A stretch of DNA of 64,000 bases from Trileptium ribeirensis (GCA_030248225.1 JASANE010009922.1:1-64000); one strand, 5' to 3'; shown: positions 33,384 to 44,583, numbered from the stretch's first letter. Numbers and translations: made by a program. The notes: generated from the letters alone by a model not told the origin.

Positions 33384-33615
33384 TACAGTACCCGCCAAAA
33401 TGATTGTCGCTCGCTCGCGACTCGCTCGACACTCGCTCGCGACTCGCTCGAAATAAATTTGTTCTAAAAATAGAATTTTCTATTAATTTAAATAGTTGCG
33501 AAATCTCGAGCGTGCCACTCGCTCGCGACTCGCTCGATACTCGCTCGCGACTCGCTCGAGACTCGCTCGAACTCGCTCGCTCGAAATGCGACGGTCATTT
33601 TTGGCGAGTACTGTA
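33384..33615. mobile_element. 232-bp TA-flanked MITE with expanded ctcgctcgcga arms
   Basis: TACAGTACCCGCCAAAATGA and inverted TCATTTTTGGCGAGTACTGTA ends. The interior has many TCGCTCGCGACTCGCTCG units on both sides of a TTTAAATAGT centre, allowing a long hairpin. It sits in the TRRAP intron, 180 bp after the exon at 33203. Confidence 0.85.
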
Positions 33616-34261
33616 GCTCTGTGTACTAATGATGAGCTTAACGTTGGCCCTACGATAAAGTTGGTAAGCACGTAATTTCACTAGCGAATTCTGGATTCCG
33701 TGCTCAGTCTAATCGTGGAGTCATCGTCAAACACAGGTTCAAGTGCACAGCGAGAATCAAATATATTAGTTTATGCCCCAACTAGTTATATTTATTGTTA
33801 TCTTTGCACAATGCTCTAAAATAAACCAAATTTTATTCCACGTTCCAAATATAAAAAGCAAAAACAAAAATTATCAATCCGTATATACTTTATGTAGCTT
33901 TCGTGTTTCTTTATAAGCGTAGTAACAATATCTGAATTACATAGCTTGAACGGCGTTGACACTATTTTCGTCATAATATTTCAAAGTGCGTCTTCGTTGT
34001 ATGAAAACTATAGCATATTGATATTACCTGTCCTGCCGACGCATCTTGAATAATAGCATGTCAACTGTGCAGTTTTAACATCTAGGCTTAATTTAAATAT
34101 TATTACTAATATGAGTGAAAATATTATATATAGGGCAATTGTCGTGCAGTGGCCACCTGTGATGCGACACTGAGGGTAACCCCTAGATTCAGCTATTTGG
34201 AGTTGTGTAGTGGCAAACTAGTAACTCTATCCAGATTGCATAACGTAGTGAAGCATAGGTA

Positions 34262-34990
34262 CACTTACGCCTTTTGCGTGCACAGCCAATCAGCTCTCGA
34301 TAACATACGTCGATATGCTATTATTTGGATATCACACAATACCGCACAAGTTAGAACAAAACTAACACCGGCAGTAAGTTTGCTATGCCCCAAAACTCCA
34401 AAGTGCAAGCTACCCGTCTCTCAAGAACCAGTCGGTAGTGGAACTACATTTTGTGAGCGGAGCTTAGGCTGTGGCATTACGAATGTAGGTACTCAATTTT
34501 ATGTTCTTCAAATAACTACATTGCATAGGGCTTTATCATTGGTAAAAATATTATATTTGAATTCTTCGACCCAAAATACCCTATAATGGTTTGATCGAAA
34601 CGATTCTATTTTAATAAATAATACAAATATTGCAAAATTCTCTATTTTAGCTGCATAAGCTTAACTAATTAACTAATTACTAATTAACCACTCAAAAATT
34701 TTTAATCCCAAATATCAGGTGCACACTCTGAAATGATAGGCTTTCTAACAAAGAAAGTTTTTTAAAATCGGTTCAGTGGTCCTTGAGATCCGTCGGACCG
34801 AACGAACGAACTAACGAACGGACGGACATCGACCTTTTTAATCCCAGACAGAAAATAAAACGCTTCGCTCCGCTCAATTAACAGTAAAATTAGGAATTTT
34901 TGTTAGATGAACCATGGCGGCGCCATACCCCCGTACCCATAGTACCATGGATCACGCAGTAGAATCAGCACCAGCCATTCAAGTTAGAAA
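34262..34990 (-). repeat. Inverted copy of the 345-bp repeat family, split by an insertion
   Basis: 34262-34428 is the reverse complement of about 8610-8770 (GCACAGCCAATCAGCTCTCG; ATCACACAATACCGCACAAG), and 34882-34990 continues as the reverse complement of about 8510-8605 (GGCGGCGCCATA; CCGTACCCATAG). The two parts were contiguous before the element at 34429-34881 entered. Confidence 0.85.
34429..34881. repeat. ~450-bp dispersed element, copy 1 (nested insertion)
   Basis: It begins AGTCGGTAGTGGAACTAC and ends with GAACGGACGGACATCGACC.. and CGCTCCGCTCAATTA. It is about 90% like 45306-45745 throughout. It has no TIRs and no ORF of note. Its borders are defined exactly by the interrupted host repeat. 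Class is unknown. Confidence 0.8.
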
Positions 34991-35205
34991 TAAAACTTGT
35001 TACGGGAAAAGACATGTATCTCATAAAATTTTGACCGCAACCACCATTGGCTACACATTCATTAAGGGTGTGTTTTTAGATATACATACATACACAGAAA
35101 GCATGAAAACTGCTGTAACGTTTCAATCAACTTAGAATAACACTCAAACTCTGACCAGTAATGTCAAGCGTACCATCTTTTGTAGTTTCTGCCACCGAGC
35201 TTCCC

Positions 35206-35655
35206 GGGGTTATTTTAGGCCCTCCCAGATAGGGGTCAGTAAACGGAAAAATTAACTGACCCCTAAGGGGTCAGTAGCAAGGGGTCATTTCGGAAACTAG
35301 GGGTCATGACCCCTTAACGGTCAGTAATTTATAAAAATTAATACATTTTTCTTTCAGGTGTCCCAACATACCTCTGTGGCGCTGGTTATTTTCATTTTTT
35401 GGCCATATATAGTATACATGCATATTTTAGGTTTGGTGACCAAATAATTGATCGTTTAGCCTACGATATGCGTGTATATGAGTTAGAAATTTTCAAGTGA
35501 CCCCTTAAGGGGTCAATTTTTTGAAAAAAACGTAAATTTTAAGGGGTCGTTTTTGCGAAAAAGTAGGTGTCTGTGTCTAGACTGGAGCTCGCCGGGAGGA
35601 GGGGAGCCGATCCTTGGGGTCGCCCCCCCCCTTCCCCCCTCTAAAATAACCCCAG
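35206..35655. mobile_element. 450-bp element with GGGGTTATTTTAG ends and GGGGTCA repeats
   Basis: Left GGGGTTATTTTAGGCCCTCCC and right, inverted, CCCCCCTCTAAAATAACCCC. The inside carries many GGGGTCA/TGACCCC motifs, several as perfect palindromes (TGACCCCTTAAGGGGTCA type). Similar GCTTCC bases flank both ends, but a clean duplication cannot be fixed. It ends 55 bp before a TRRAP exon. Confidence 0.7.
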
Positions 35656-35709
35656 GCTTCCGTAATCTTTATGTTATTTCTATAAAGTAATTATTATTTT
35701 TTGTTACAG

Positions 35710-35817
35710 CAAATGACGTACTGCATGAAAATAGCCAAATTTTCGCCCTACGTTGAAACGATTTGGAAAAATGGGGTCGCAGTAAAGCGTATTTGCATCC
35801 GTGGCAATAATGGTCGA
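35710..35817 (+). CDS. TRRAP: TRRAP-like gene, exon 'B'
   Basis: Acceptor TTTTTTGTTACAG and donor GTTAGT bound 108 nt (36 codons, phase 0). It encodes MTYCMKIAKFSPYVETIW, then AVKRICIRGNNGR. This matches the conserved TRRAP stretch THYYIKIARFMPRVE followed, 12 residues later, by a (R/K)R(L/I)(Y/C)IRG.NG(K/R) block. It joins exon 'A' with no gap relative to the known protein. An alternative end 30 nt downstream (at another GTTAGT) would add ten hydrophobic residues; I prefer the first. Confidence 0.85.
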
Positions 35818-37337
35818 GTTAGTTGTTTACTATTATTTGTTAGTCAAAGTACAATCGTATACAATACCTAACCGATCGAATTCGATTACATTTATTTTGG
35901 TCCGGGACTATAATACATAATAAATCCATTCAATTTTCGTTTTCGTGTTTAATGTTTAGCCAAATAAAAATGATGCGTGCCATTGATTTTTTACTATAAT
36001 TTAAATTTTTTTCCGACATGTTACATGCAAACAATAATGGTGCTGGTGCAAACCAATAAAATAACTCGTTCTCTCGAAAGGTGACAGTCATGTTTCGCGA
36101 GCACTGTACATTGACGTGACGAACATCATAAATGAAGTTTAGTACTTTAATTCTCGTTTCAATCTTACAGTATTTAGACCTACTAAATACTGTGCTTTTA
36201 CAATTGCGGATCGGTGGTGAGGTGAAATCAGGCCGCTACACCATAAGCCCACCAGATTACCCTGGAAGTCGCCCCACCCTTGGCCAGCGTCCCCACCCTA
36301 AAGCACTCGGTGTTGCGCCTGATATTTCTGAACTAGATTATACGCTAGGACTGGTGGGTTTAGCGCCATTGCTTTTAATTGTTTGCTAGCCGGATCAAAG
36401 CAACTAATATTTTAGATCAAGAGAAATGGATAAGTAATAAACGCATTTAAACTTAAACTTCACTTATAATTATTTCAATCTATTCATAACTGAACCTTGA
36501 GAAAATCGGAGTATTCTTCGCAAAGTTACAGCCGATAGAAGTAACATTTAGGCGTTTTAATCCGGAATATACCTGGGGGAGTTCGAAATAGGAGGCCCTA
36601 AATCGAATCGAGCAGCTGACAACAGACTATAGCGAATCCAGAATCTGGCATCACCTGAAGTAAACTGTGTATTACGTATAGCCTTGGAAACTGGGACGAT
36701 TTTATAAACAACATGTAGCCTTAAATCCTATTTTTTGTAATAAATATTACACAGAGAGTACTCAGAAGTTTCAAAACATAATAGGAACTTAGTGGGCATG
36801 AGACAAATCATTATAGTTGTTGCGGCCAGCGTATGTAGCTAAATGATCAATTTATTTGCAGTGTTTTTATTATAGAGATCCTAGGTTTTGCGCTACCTAA
36901 TTTTGCTAACTAAGTAATATCTGCGTTTCAGGGTCGTGTACGTATGGAAATCTCGAGTGGGACGAAATATCAAGTTTCATGTTTTCAATATATCTTTGGC
37001 CTGTTTTTGCCATGTGTAGTCATTCTCGGCATTGATTCTATTATCAGGAGGCCTAGCTGCTTTATTAAATCACCCAGAACATAGTAAAAGTCTTCCCACT
37101 TCATGTTTCATTTTTGTATTTTCTGCGTCAATTTCAAATGTGGGGAGATATATTATGAATATGGGATGAGGACGAACATAGTATATTTTGGCTAGCGGGG
37201 CGAGGAAATGGCCGAATGAGGGATTTTCCATAATAGAAAGGCTAGAGACTAATTAGCTGTACAATGATCCCGCGTGGGCATGGTTTCAGTAAGCCAAAAC
37301 AATCTGTAATAAAATAATGATTGTTATTGTATCATAG

Positions 37338-37435
37338 ATTATGGCGTATTTACAGCCGTGCTTACAAATCTTTAAACGCACGACAGACTATGTTACAAGT
37401 CCATTTAGCTTGGACAGCTTTGATTTCAAAGATAG
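37338..37435 (+). CDS. TRRAP: TRRAP-like gene, uncertain exon 'C'
   Basis: The frame beginning one base into this interval reads ..RIYSRAYKSLNARQTMLQVH then LAWTALISK. It aligns without gaps to the TRRAP stretch EERVLQLLRLLNPCLEK over 17 residues, is in the right order, and would lead directly into exon 'D'. Acceptor TTGTATCATAG and donor GATAG|GTGCGT are acceptable, but the resulting phase does not fit the phase-0 starts and ends of the neighbours. The true borders may therefore differ or a small exon is missing. Another frame over the same bases also resembles the family (QPCL...K.TT), which shows how weak the case is. Confidence 0.4.
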
Positions 37436-37749
37436 GTGCGTATGGTAGTTTGTTCAAACTAGTGCTATCGCACTCGTTTGAACTCGTCACAAATAGTACT
37501 ACAATACTATTACTCGTACCTTGTAGAATGGCAAATCATTATGTACTTTTATTGTCTAGTGTACTATCTGTGCCGCTGCTGCTGCTTACACGTATTATTA
37601 TCACCGTGTGTACTTTGCAGAAATACTACTACTGCTTGAATCGAATTGACAGCCCGCTCAAGGTTGTACTCGAGCAGACGGTGTATCAGCTGTATCGCAT
37701 TGTGAACACTTTGTTGCTCAAAAACACTGTACGTTTATCATCTCGGAAC

Positions 37750-37921
37750 TACAGTACGCGCAGGAAATGAACGTCGCATTTCGAGCGCACGAGTTCGAGC
37801 GAGTGACTCACTCGAGACATCGAAACTATTTAAATTAATAATAAATTCTACTTTTAGAACAAATTTATTTCGAGCTCGAGCCAGTCGCGAGCGAGCGACA
37901 GTCATTTTGGCGGGTACTCTA
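37750..37921. mobile_element. 172-bp MITE (CAGTAcTCGCCAAAAATGAC family)
   Basis: TACAGTACGCGCAGGAAATGA left and GTCATTTTGGCGGGTACTCTA right, with the family's GAACAAATTTATTTCGAG and TTTAAATTAAT centre. It lies in a TRRAP intron. Confidence 0.75.
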
Positions 37922-38897
37922 CATGTCATGTTTATTTTTATAAACTATATTGTTGTAACAAAATTCGAGTGGGATGGGCACGATGAGAGTTTGAGAAATT
38001 ATAAGCGAAAGAACTCTACCTGTGCCTAGAACGAGCCACAAAATGAGTGTCGTGTTTAGAATCCTTGTGGTAAGCGAGTCTCGAGCGATTGGCTTTCTCT
38101 GAATATCGAAATTAGTCAAATTTATATTTTAGAACGAATTGCTCAATATTACTTGTTTAACTCTAGCGACCAACTCTAGCGTGAGCCATGTATACAACAT
38201 TTTTATGTAATTATTTATTATGTTAATGGATGTCTTGGAATATCATATGACACAATCATTACAGTACTTAATAGTTCAAAATTGGTATTAATATGTAGGT
38301 TTGTATATTATGATTTTTAATTGATTAAACTCTTCTACATGCTGTGCAGAACTCAGGACACTTAGATAACTTTAGATAATTTTATATACTTGTACCACAT
38401 TGTTCCGCCTATCACACGATGTAGAATTTATGACTTTGCACTGTTATCGAAAATGATTATTATAATATTCATGGCTTATGTATTATAGCAGTAAGGCAGG
38501 ATGCGGGTCCCTTACTTTTCAAAATTTCTCATGTGTCGCATATGTCCGAACTCCTCCATGTTACACTAAATCCATAAATTTATTATTAATCCTTTGAAAT
38601 TCATGTTTTAGTTGATTTAAGAAATTAATACTATTAGACTATATTAAAGCCTGCAAATATTTGTAAAACATGATAGACAACTACAGACAAGACAAAAAAT
38701 TCCCACAATTTGCAAGATTGCGGACAACCCAGTGTAATAGCATTATTCTAGACAAATTTTGCACATTTTAGCTGTAACTAAGACTTTAGTGTTCTCTACC
38801 TATGTCTAGACCACAATAATGCTTTATTATAGCTCAACTTTAGCGTTAAGACGCCAAAACAACAGAAAAAGATCGTTATAACAGTTTATATACTTTT

Positions 38898-39281
38898 TTG
38901 GGCTGTCCATTCGCTGAAAATTTTACCAGGGGGTATGAACCAGGGGACCTTGGTTCCGAACCGGGGGGGCGTCCGATTTTTCCAGGGGGCATTTTGTCAA
39001 GAGGAAAACGGTTAAAAATCGTGTCAGAAACTGCCAAAACGCATTTGATGGAGAAAAAATGCGATTTTGAAGCAAGTTTTGACAAAATTTGCGAAATTTT
39101 TGGCTTCAGAACGGAATTTTAGTACAAATTTTATGTACTTTGGACCTATTGGAAACAAAAAATTTCCCAAGAGGCGGTGAACCGAGGAGAGCCCAAAATG
39201 TTGCCAGGAAGCATGAACCGGGAGCACCTGTTCAGAACAAGGGGAAACGAAAAGTGCCAACCCCCAATTTGGAGAGCCCAG
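38898..39281. mobile_element. 'ctctccattcgctgaaa' element, copy in TRRAP intron
   Basis: Left TTGGGCTGTCCATTCGCTGA and right TTTGGAGAGCCCAG. The interior includes CCGAACCGGGGGGGCGTCCG and GCCAGGAAGCATGAACCGGG. It ends 77 bp before TRRAP exon 'D'. Flanking CTTTT/TTTTA may be a decayed 5-bp duplication. Confidence 0.75.
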
Positions 39282-39358
39282 TTTTATACGGCGTGCTACT
39301 GCCTTTTCATGTCCTTGCTGTGTTTGTGTTGCTGGAATAATGGAATTTTTTGTTTCAG

Positions 39359-39475
39359 GAAAGTGCAAGTCGTTTGCTACAACTTTCAGTTCCAAACTCT
39401 ATTCTTATTACGCCAAAGGTGGAGCTAATTCAAGATACGTCGCATGCGTTGACACTGCTCGACATGCTACAAGAA
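39359..39475 (+). CDS. TRRAP: TRRAP-like gene, exon 'D'
   Basis: Acceptor TTTTTTGTTTCAG and donor GTAAGG bound 117 nt (39 codons, phase 0). It encodes LLQLSVPNSILITPKVELIQ and continues DTSHALTLLDMLQE. This corresponds residue for residue to the TRRAP segment TVPRVVAVSPQMRLVEDNPS plus the helix that follows. The VP....I(S/T)P...L(I/V).(D/N) pattern is well kept, although identity is only moderate. Confidence 0.85.
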
Positions 39476-40152
39476 GTAAGGACGTCTGGTATTATGATAG
39501 AATTTATCAATCGTTTTGCATAAAAATTGAATTTTTATCAGTTTTTATTATTGCGTCAAACAATATTTTGAATTTAAATAGTAACTTCCGTGCCAGTATG
39601 AATAGTAATTTATACGATATTTTAGATTGTTATCTGTTGATCCGAAATGTATATTATGTCGAATAATGTCTCTCTTACGATGTAAATACGGAACGAACCT
39701 TGTTAACATCGAATTTGTTGATAAGAAACTTGTACTCAACAAGTCGTGTATTCAGTATACCGGGATAAAAATCAGAGGTGGTGTACAATAATGTTTCTTT
39801 GTTAACACTATACAACTTAAGGGCCCACTGAATCAAATGGGACAGTGTTATAGAGTTTCGCCTCATAAGATCGGGAATTCCATCCTTGCTTGCCGGGATT
39901 CATTTTCGTCCTTCGATCGCTCCGAAGACGGCAGATTACACAGAATAACACACGTGCAAAAATAACTAATCGCGTGGGATGCCATGGATGCATTTTACCG
40001 CACTGAACCTATATAGCAATAAAAAAGCAAACATGGATAAAAGAGAAATCGGCAACGTCCCGCTGTATACAGCGACATTTTCATTATAGAGCTCGGTGTC
40101 AGTAACTGATGTGAATAGACCAAGCACTGATATTAAAAAAGGCTGCATATAG

Positions 40153-40555
40153 CTGGACTCTCCATTCGCTGAAATTTTTGCCACTGGGCATGAACCAGCC
40201 CCCCTGGTTCCGAACCGGGGGCGCCCGATTTTGCCAGGGGGCATTTTGATAAGAGAAAAAACGGTTAAAATCATGTCAGAAACACTGGCAAAACCCTTTT
40301 GATCGAGAGAAAAGCGATTTTGAAGCAAATTTTGACCAACTTTGCGAAATTGTTGTCTTCATAACGGAATTTTAGTACAAATTTTGATCAAATTTTTTGT
40401 ACTTTGAACCCAATGGAAACAAAAAAATTTCCAAGACGCGATGAACCGGGGGTAGCCCAAAATTTTGCCAGGGGGCATGAACCGGGGGCACATGTTCTGA
40501 ACCAGGGGAACCGAAAAATGCCAGCCCCCACCACCACCCAATTTGGAGAGCCCAG
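40153..40555. mobile_element. 403-bp 'ctctccattcgctgaaa' element with perfect 5-bp duplication
   Basis: Ends CTGGACTCTCCA and TGGAGAGCCCAG are inverted repeats, and TATAG flanks both sides (40148-40152 and 40556-40560). The interior has GGTTCCGAACCGGGGGCGCC and repeated ATTTTGCCAGGGGGCATGAA. There is no ORF of note, so it is non-autonomous. A 5-bp duplication fits only a few superfamilies and leaves the class open. Confidence 0.85.
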
Positions 40556-40560
40556 TATAG

Positions 40561-41108
40561 AGTGAAAAGCCGAGACTCCATAAGCATGCGGGTTGTGACT
40601 GGATGCAGTATTGGGTTGAAATAGTAATATACTTTTGTTACTGTGGATTTTGGTATCACTGTATAAGAGTAATTTTAATAGAATAAAAAAAATATTATTG
40701 TGGTTATACAGTTATAACTTCAGCAACATTATTGTGTTAGTAGCGCAACCAAGACAGTGCGCTTATCAATAAAGTAACAAAATTTACTTAAAACAGAAAA
40801 TAAAGCATTAATAGCCCATGTAAACACTATGATGATTGTGTTCCAATTGTTAAATCTGGGCATACTTCGATGAGAGTCTTCAGGGTAGATTTAGGCAAAC
40901 ATGTTCAAAATATAAGGGACTTTTAAGAGTGTCCAACAAGCTGCAGGCTTCTAAATCACAAAATATTCATTGCAGGCAAAACGTGGTTTGGCTCCATGGG
41001 CTATGCTGTTGCTAAAACTAACTTATACACCTTACTAGGTGACATTCGGCAGTCAACAGTTATTTTATTTATAGAATCACAATATTAGTTGAGTTATAAT
41101 AATTTTAG
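40561..41108. other. TRRAP intron, nothing else seen
   Basis: AT-rich sequence without repeats or exons that I can recognise. Confidence 0.5.
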
Positions 41109-41324
41109 CATTGTACAACGCTGAACGTTTGCGCCGAAGAGGTTGTCCTGTGGTACTACGAACAAATTGTGAGTGCTAAGACGCGAGGCGTTCAAGCGAC
41201 ACCGTCGCTGCTGAAAGAAGTACTGCGACAAATCGAGTCCACGCTACTTCCGTCAACTATTATGATTCGTCAAGCGCACGCCGTCTACAGCAATCCGACT
41301 CACTTTTATACATTCCGCAAAATG
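41109..41324 (+). CDS. TRRAP: TRRAP-like gene, exon 'E'
   Basis: Acceptor TAATTTTAG and donor GTAAGA bound 216 nt (72 codons, phase 0). It encodes LWYYEQIVSAKTRGVQATPS, LLKEVLRQIESTLLP and, at the end, PTHFYTFRKM. Known TRRAP has SRYYDRLATVQARGTQAS, a ..L..IL.EVQ...VP helix and DYWTFRKM at these points with the same spacing. In PIKK terms this is the C-lobe start. The exon joins 'D' and 'F' in phase 0. Confidence 0.92.
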
Positions 41325-43560
41325 GTAAGACATTCGTGTAATCGCTATCGTTATCGTGTAATCACCTGATAATAATATGCGCCAGAGAAATAAGTGGGTG
41401 ATGTTGGCTCCAGAAATTTTTCAAATTTGTTTGAACAGTGTTCGAAATATTTATTGTGGTCCTTATTGTCGAGTTACTGCTAAACGTTCGTTCGAGAAGT
41501 GTTCGAGATTTATTTACAAATAAATTGATTTTGGTCGATGCTGGTTTGTGCGGAATGCCACAGTCTTGATTTCTTCTGACAGCTGTGCATCCGTCAACAT
41601 TATAATCGTTTGTAACAATAAATTAGGATCAATCTGCGAGGACAGTATAGTAAGTAGTAATTGCGTAGTGCAAGCGTTAATTTGAAAACCCAGTCGCTAT
41701 GGGTTTGACATGCGTCGTGGTAAAGTTTTTAACATTGCTTTCGAAAATGACGAAGCAGAATTTTGCACTTACCAAAATGTATGCCAAATATGTAGCTGCG
41801 CTTAGAACACTCACACCCAGGTCTTAGGGTTTCGCTTTCGTATTATTTCCTATGCGGTTTGCTCTGTTTTACTGGTATGAAAGTTTGTAGTAGTGCAGTG
41901 AGGAGATATATAAGTTACAAAGCGACTGAGAGAGCACAGTCGCAGACTGAATCAATGTACATCACAAGGGCAGCAACAACACGCACGCGATTGCATTTAC
42001 AGAGAAACCATACGCAATAATTGTCCAGTTACGGTCAGAAATAAAAGCAAATGTTTAGCCAATGTTCGCGCTAAATTAACAGCTGTTCTATTGCAACTGC
42101 GCGACCTGTTTGCGAAATTTCTACAAACAATTCTCGAAAAATTAGCATTTATTTCTGACTGTAATTATATTTTCCTATCAGGCCCATGCTGGGCTCTGTG
42201 TAACTTTATCAGAAATTTTCAATGTAACCACCACGTTTCGACAAAATTTTCTGTTAAACTCTCTTAAATTCAAATCTCATACACTGACAAATTAATAATG
42301 TTGTAGTCAATAGCCTAGCCTGTAGTATAAGGATTACAAGAATGCATTTTCTGGATGTATAAACTCATATACTCACCTGGAGCAACTTCGACTGATGGGG
42401 CAACATTGGCTACGTGTTGTAGCTTATCACTGGGCCATCCCACAGTATTATCTAAAAACTGTAGTCAATGTTGTCTCAGCTTACATAAGCTGACCATATG
42501 GTCAGTGTTGCCCCGCACATGTAGACCATGCTTATAGTCAGTGTTGCCCTGTAGGTTCAACCTTGACCGGACAAAATTGACCAAGCCTTTTCTAGCTGCA
42601 TACCATCAGTGTTTATGCAAACCGCAAACACATTGCGGACCTCTGCCATACCTGTACCTTGTTGCCCCATACCTCTACCATAAGGTTCTACATCCATACA
42701 TTATGTATGTATTATAATAGGGAATGTGCAGTAGTTGTAATATTCCGGATTTGGTTATAGTTGGCCGATGTGACTATAGATGTGTGAGCACGTATTAAGC
42801 TTTGACTTGCTAACCCTAAGATGTGTGTTATTGGACATTTTGCTGCCCTTAATCAGACCCAAAATTTTTTAGTCAGACCAAGTGAAACCGTGATCAGACG
42901 AATCCTGGGCCCCATGTCCGCTTTGAAAACACCTGGTTCCAAATATATCGAGCCTTCGAACTGTGCTACTGGGTTTACCTCAGACATTGATCAATGTATA
43001 ATTGGTATTTCTTGTTTCAGATTATTGTATATGTCCGTAACTTCGCAATAAAATTTCAGGGTACAAACTATTGTTAGGTTTTATTATCCGGATACATCAT
43101 AATATCGTTTTGAATAGTGTAGATACATAATATACAAACTTCTAAAGTGACCGACCTTTCTGCCACGTTCTACTTTATATTGTCTGACACACTTTTGACT
43201 TCTAACATACATACAAAACCGTCGGAAATGAATTATTTCTGGTTATTTATGTCAGCTAATCCCTCTATAAATGCGTTGTTTACATCTATTCTGATTAATT
43301 AATCAATATTTGTACTACTTTATTTTAAATGTCGAAGGTTCGTCGGCTTACGGGATGTTCTCAGGGGGGTGGGGGTGGACCTTTCCCCACACCCATCCCC
43401 TACCTTCCCCCGCCGGCATTTTCGCCGATCAATTTTTACTAAAATTTTTCATGGCGGGGGGCGTTCAGAGCCTTCGGTGGAGCGAGGTGGTAAATATGGG
43501 CTTGGGGGGTCCGACCCTTAGGGGCAACCCCCTATCCGTACCTGCGTACTTTATGCGTCG
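41325..43560. other. TRRAP intron
   Basis: It contains a possible decayed MITE at about 41396-41540 (repeated GTTCGA and CGAGAAG), a TIR element at 42029-42168 and a stretch at 42400-42700 with repeated GTCAGTGTTGCCC and TTGCCCCATACCT phrases. No exon is visible. Confidence 0.45.
42029..42168. mobile_element. Short MITE related to the GGTCAGAAATAA family
   Basis: TTACGGTCAGAAATAAAAGC at left and GCATTTATTTCTGACTGTAA at right are inverted. The interior has GCGCTAAATT and GCGCGACCTG. It is similar to 25556-25665. Confidence 0.65.
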
Positions 43561-43720
43561 TACAGTACGCTCGAGATATTACTGTCGCATTTAAATCGTG
43601 CGAGTCGATATGGAGTGTCTCGCTAGAAATTTTGCAACTATTTTAATTAATAATAAATCTATTTGTAGAACAAATTTCAAGCGAGTCGCACGAGGGACAA
43701 TCATTTTTGGAAAGTTCCGT
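43561..43720. mobile_element. MITE (CAGTAcTCGCC family), right end decayed
   Basis: TACAGTACGCTCGAGA at left; ATTAATAATAAATCT.TTTGTAGAACAAATTT centre as in sister copies; right arm CAATCATTTTTGGAAAGT has lost the terminal TACTGTA. It ends about 40 bp before TRRAP exon 'F'. Confidence 0.65.
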
Positions 43721-43761
43721 TCTTTTCTGAAAGCATATTCGAATATTAATTTTGTTTTTAG

Positions 43762-43906
43762 CTTTGTTCAAATCTAGCTTTGGTCGGCCTCGCTGAATAC
43801 GTATTTCACTTGACGAGGCTTGATCCTGGTCATATTGTAATCAATCGCGATAGCGGGTTTACAAGCGCCGATGGCCTTACGTTTGCTACAAGAGAATCTG
43901 CTACCG
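43762..43906 (+). CDS. TRRAP: TRRAP-like gene, exon 'F' (pseudokinase catalytic-loop region)
   Basis: Acceptor TTTTGTTTTTAG and donor GTAAGA bound 145 nt. It starts in phase 0 and encodes LALVGLAEYVFHLTRLDPGH, ending ..TRESATG. In TRRAP this is LALIGFAEFVLHLNRLNPE, then a short insert and INDATGD. The position is that of the PI3K-like catalytic loop. The canonical DRH..N and DFG-type residues of active kinases are absent in the visible text, as expected for this pseudokinase. The last base joins GA of the next exon to make the glycine of ATG-type text. Confidence 0.92.
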
Positions 43907-44469
43907 GTAAGAGCAATACACAATTCTTGCCGGAAACGCTGGCCGCCTTTCGAATGAGCAGTAACGCCTGACCGAACATTGAACAGGAGTAATATAGTAA
44001 TATTTTTCACTGGCCATTAACCTCCTTCCCTCTATAGCGGAACTCCATTAAAAATATAATGTTAAACAGAGTCAAAGTACAAAACGTAATTGAATTCCTA
44101 GTAGTTTCGTGAGTGGAACGATCGTGACGAAAAATTCTCACTGGCGAGAGTGGTAAATATCGACGAAGACCGTTTCTGGGTTTTTTGATGTGGGCGGTTG
44201 ATACACATTAAAACTTAACTTCGGTTGATCAGCTTGAATAGCGCGATAGCTTATTCGAAAGCTTAAAATCACTTTTGTTTCTTTTAGTCAGACACGAAAA
44301 CGGATTCCTGCTGTTTATGGTCGTAAAGGTGGGCCGAATTCACTCTTTTCGAGTCAAAATGGGGTCGATAAAACATGTTATGGATTATTATCTCGGCAAA
44401 TGGTGCAGATAATACCAAAATTAATCTGATTTTATAGAGCAAAAAACTTTATAAGACTGTATAATGCTT

Positions 44470-44583
44470 TACCACAGTAGTCGCATGAAATGACCGTTGC
44501 TCGCTCGATGTTCGTCCGCTGCTCGAAACGTTTTATAACACTGCTCGCTCGAAAGGTGACAGTCATTTCTGGCGATTAGTGTA
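44470..44583. mobile_element. 114-bp MITE (CAGTAcTCGCC family), diverged
   Basis: TACCACAGTAGTCGCATGAA ATGACCGTTGCTCGCTCG left; CTCGCTCGAAAGGTGACAGT CATTTCTGGCGATTAGTGTA right, inverted. The centre is shortened. Confidence 0.65.

Larger units (their letters stand above)
35818..39358. other. TRRAP introns with MITEs and one uncertain exon
   Basis: It contains the right half of a CAGTACTCGCC-family MITE at about 36067-36111 (GGTGACAGTCATGTTTCGCG AGCACTGTA), the candidate exon at 37338-37435, the MITE at 37750-37921, a weak MITE remnant at about 38028-38190 and the element at 38898-39281. No other coding signal is convincing. Confidence 0.5.

Noticed and set aside
36155..36212. Acceptor TCTTACAG followed by a leucine-rich frame, considered as a TRRAP exon
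   Set aside because: Only a vague leucine similarity and no good alignment to the segment expected between exons 'B' and 'D'.
36932..37075. Acceptor GCGTTTCAG with a frame starting GRVRMEISSG
   Set aside because: The start echoes the NGR end of exon 'B', but the rest is not TRRAP-like and no suitable donor is present.
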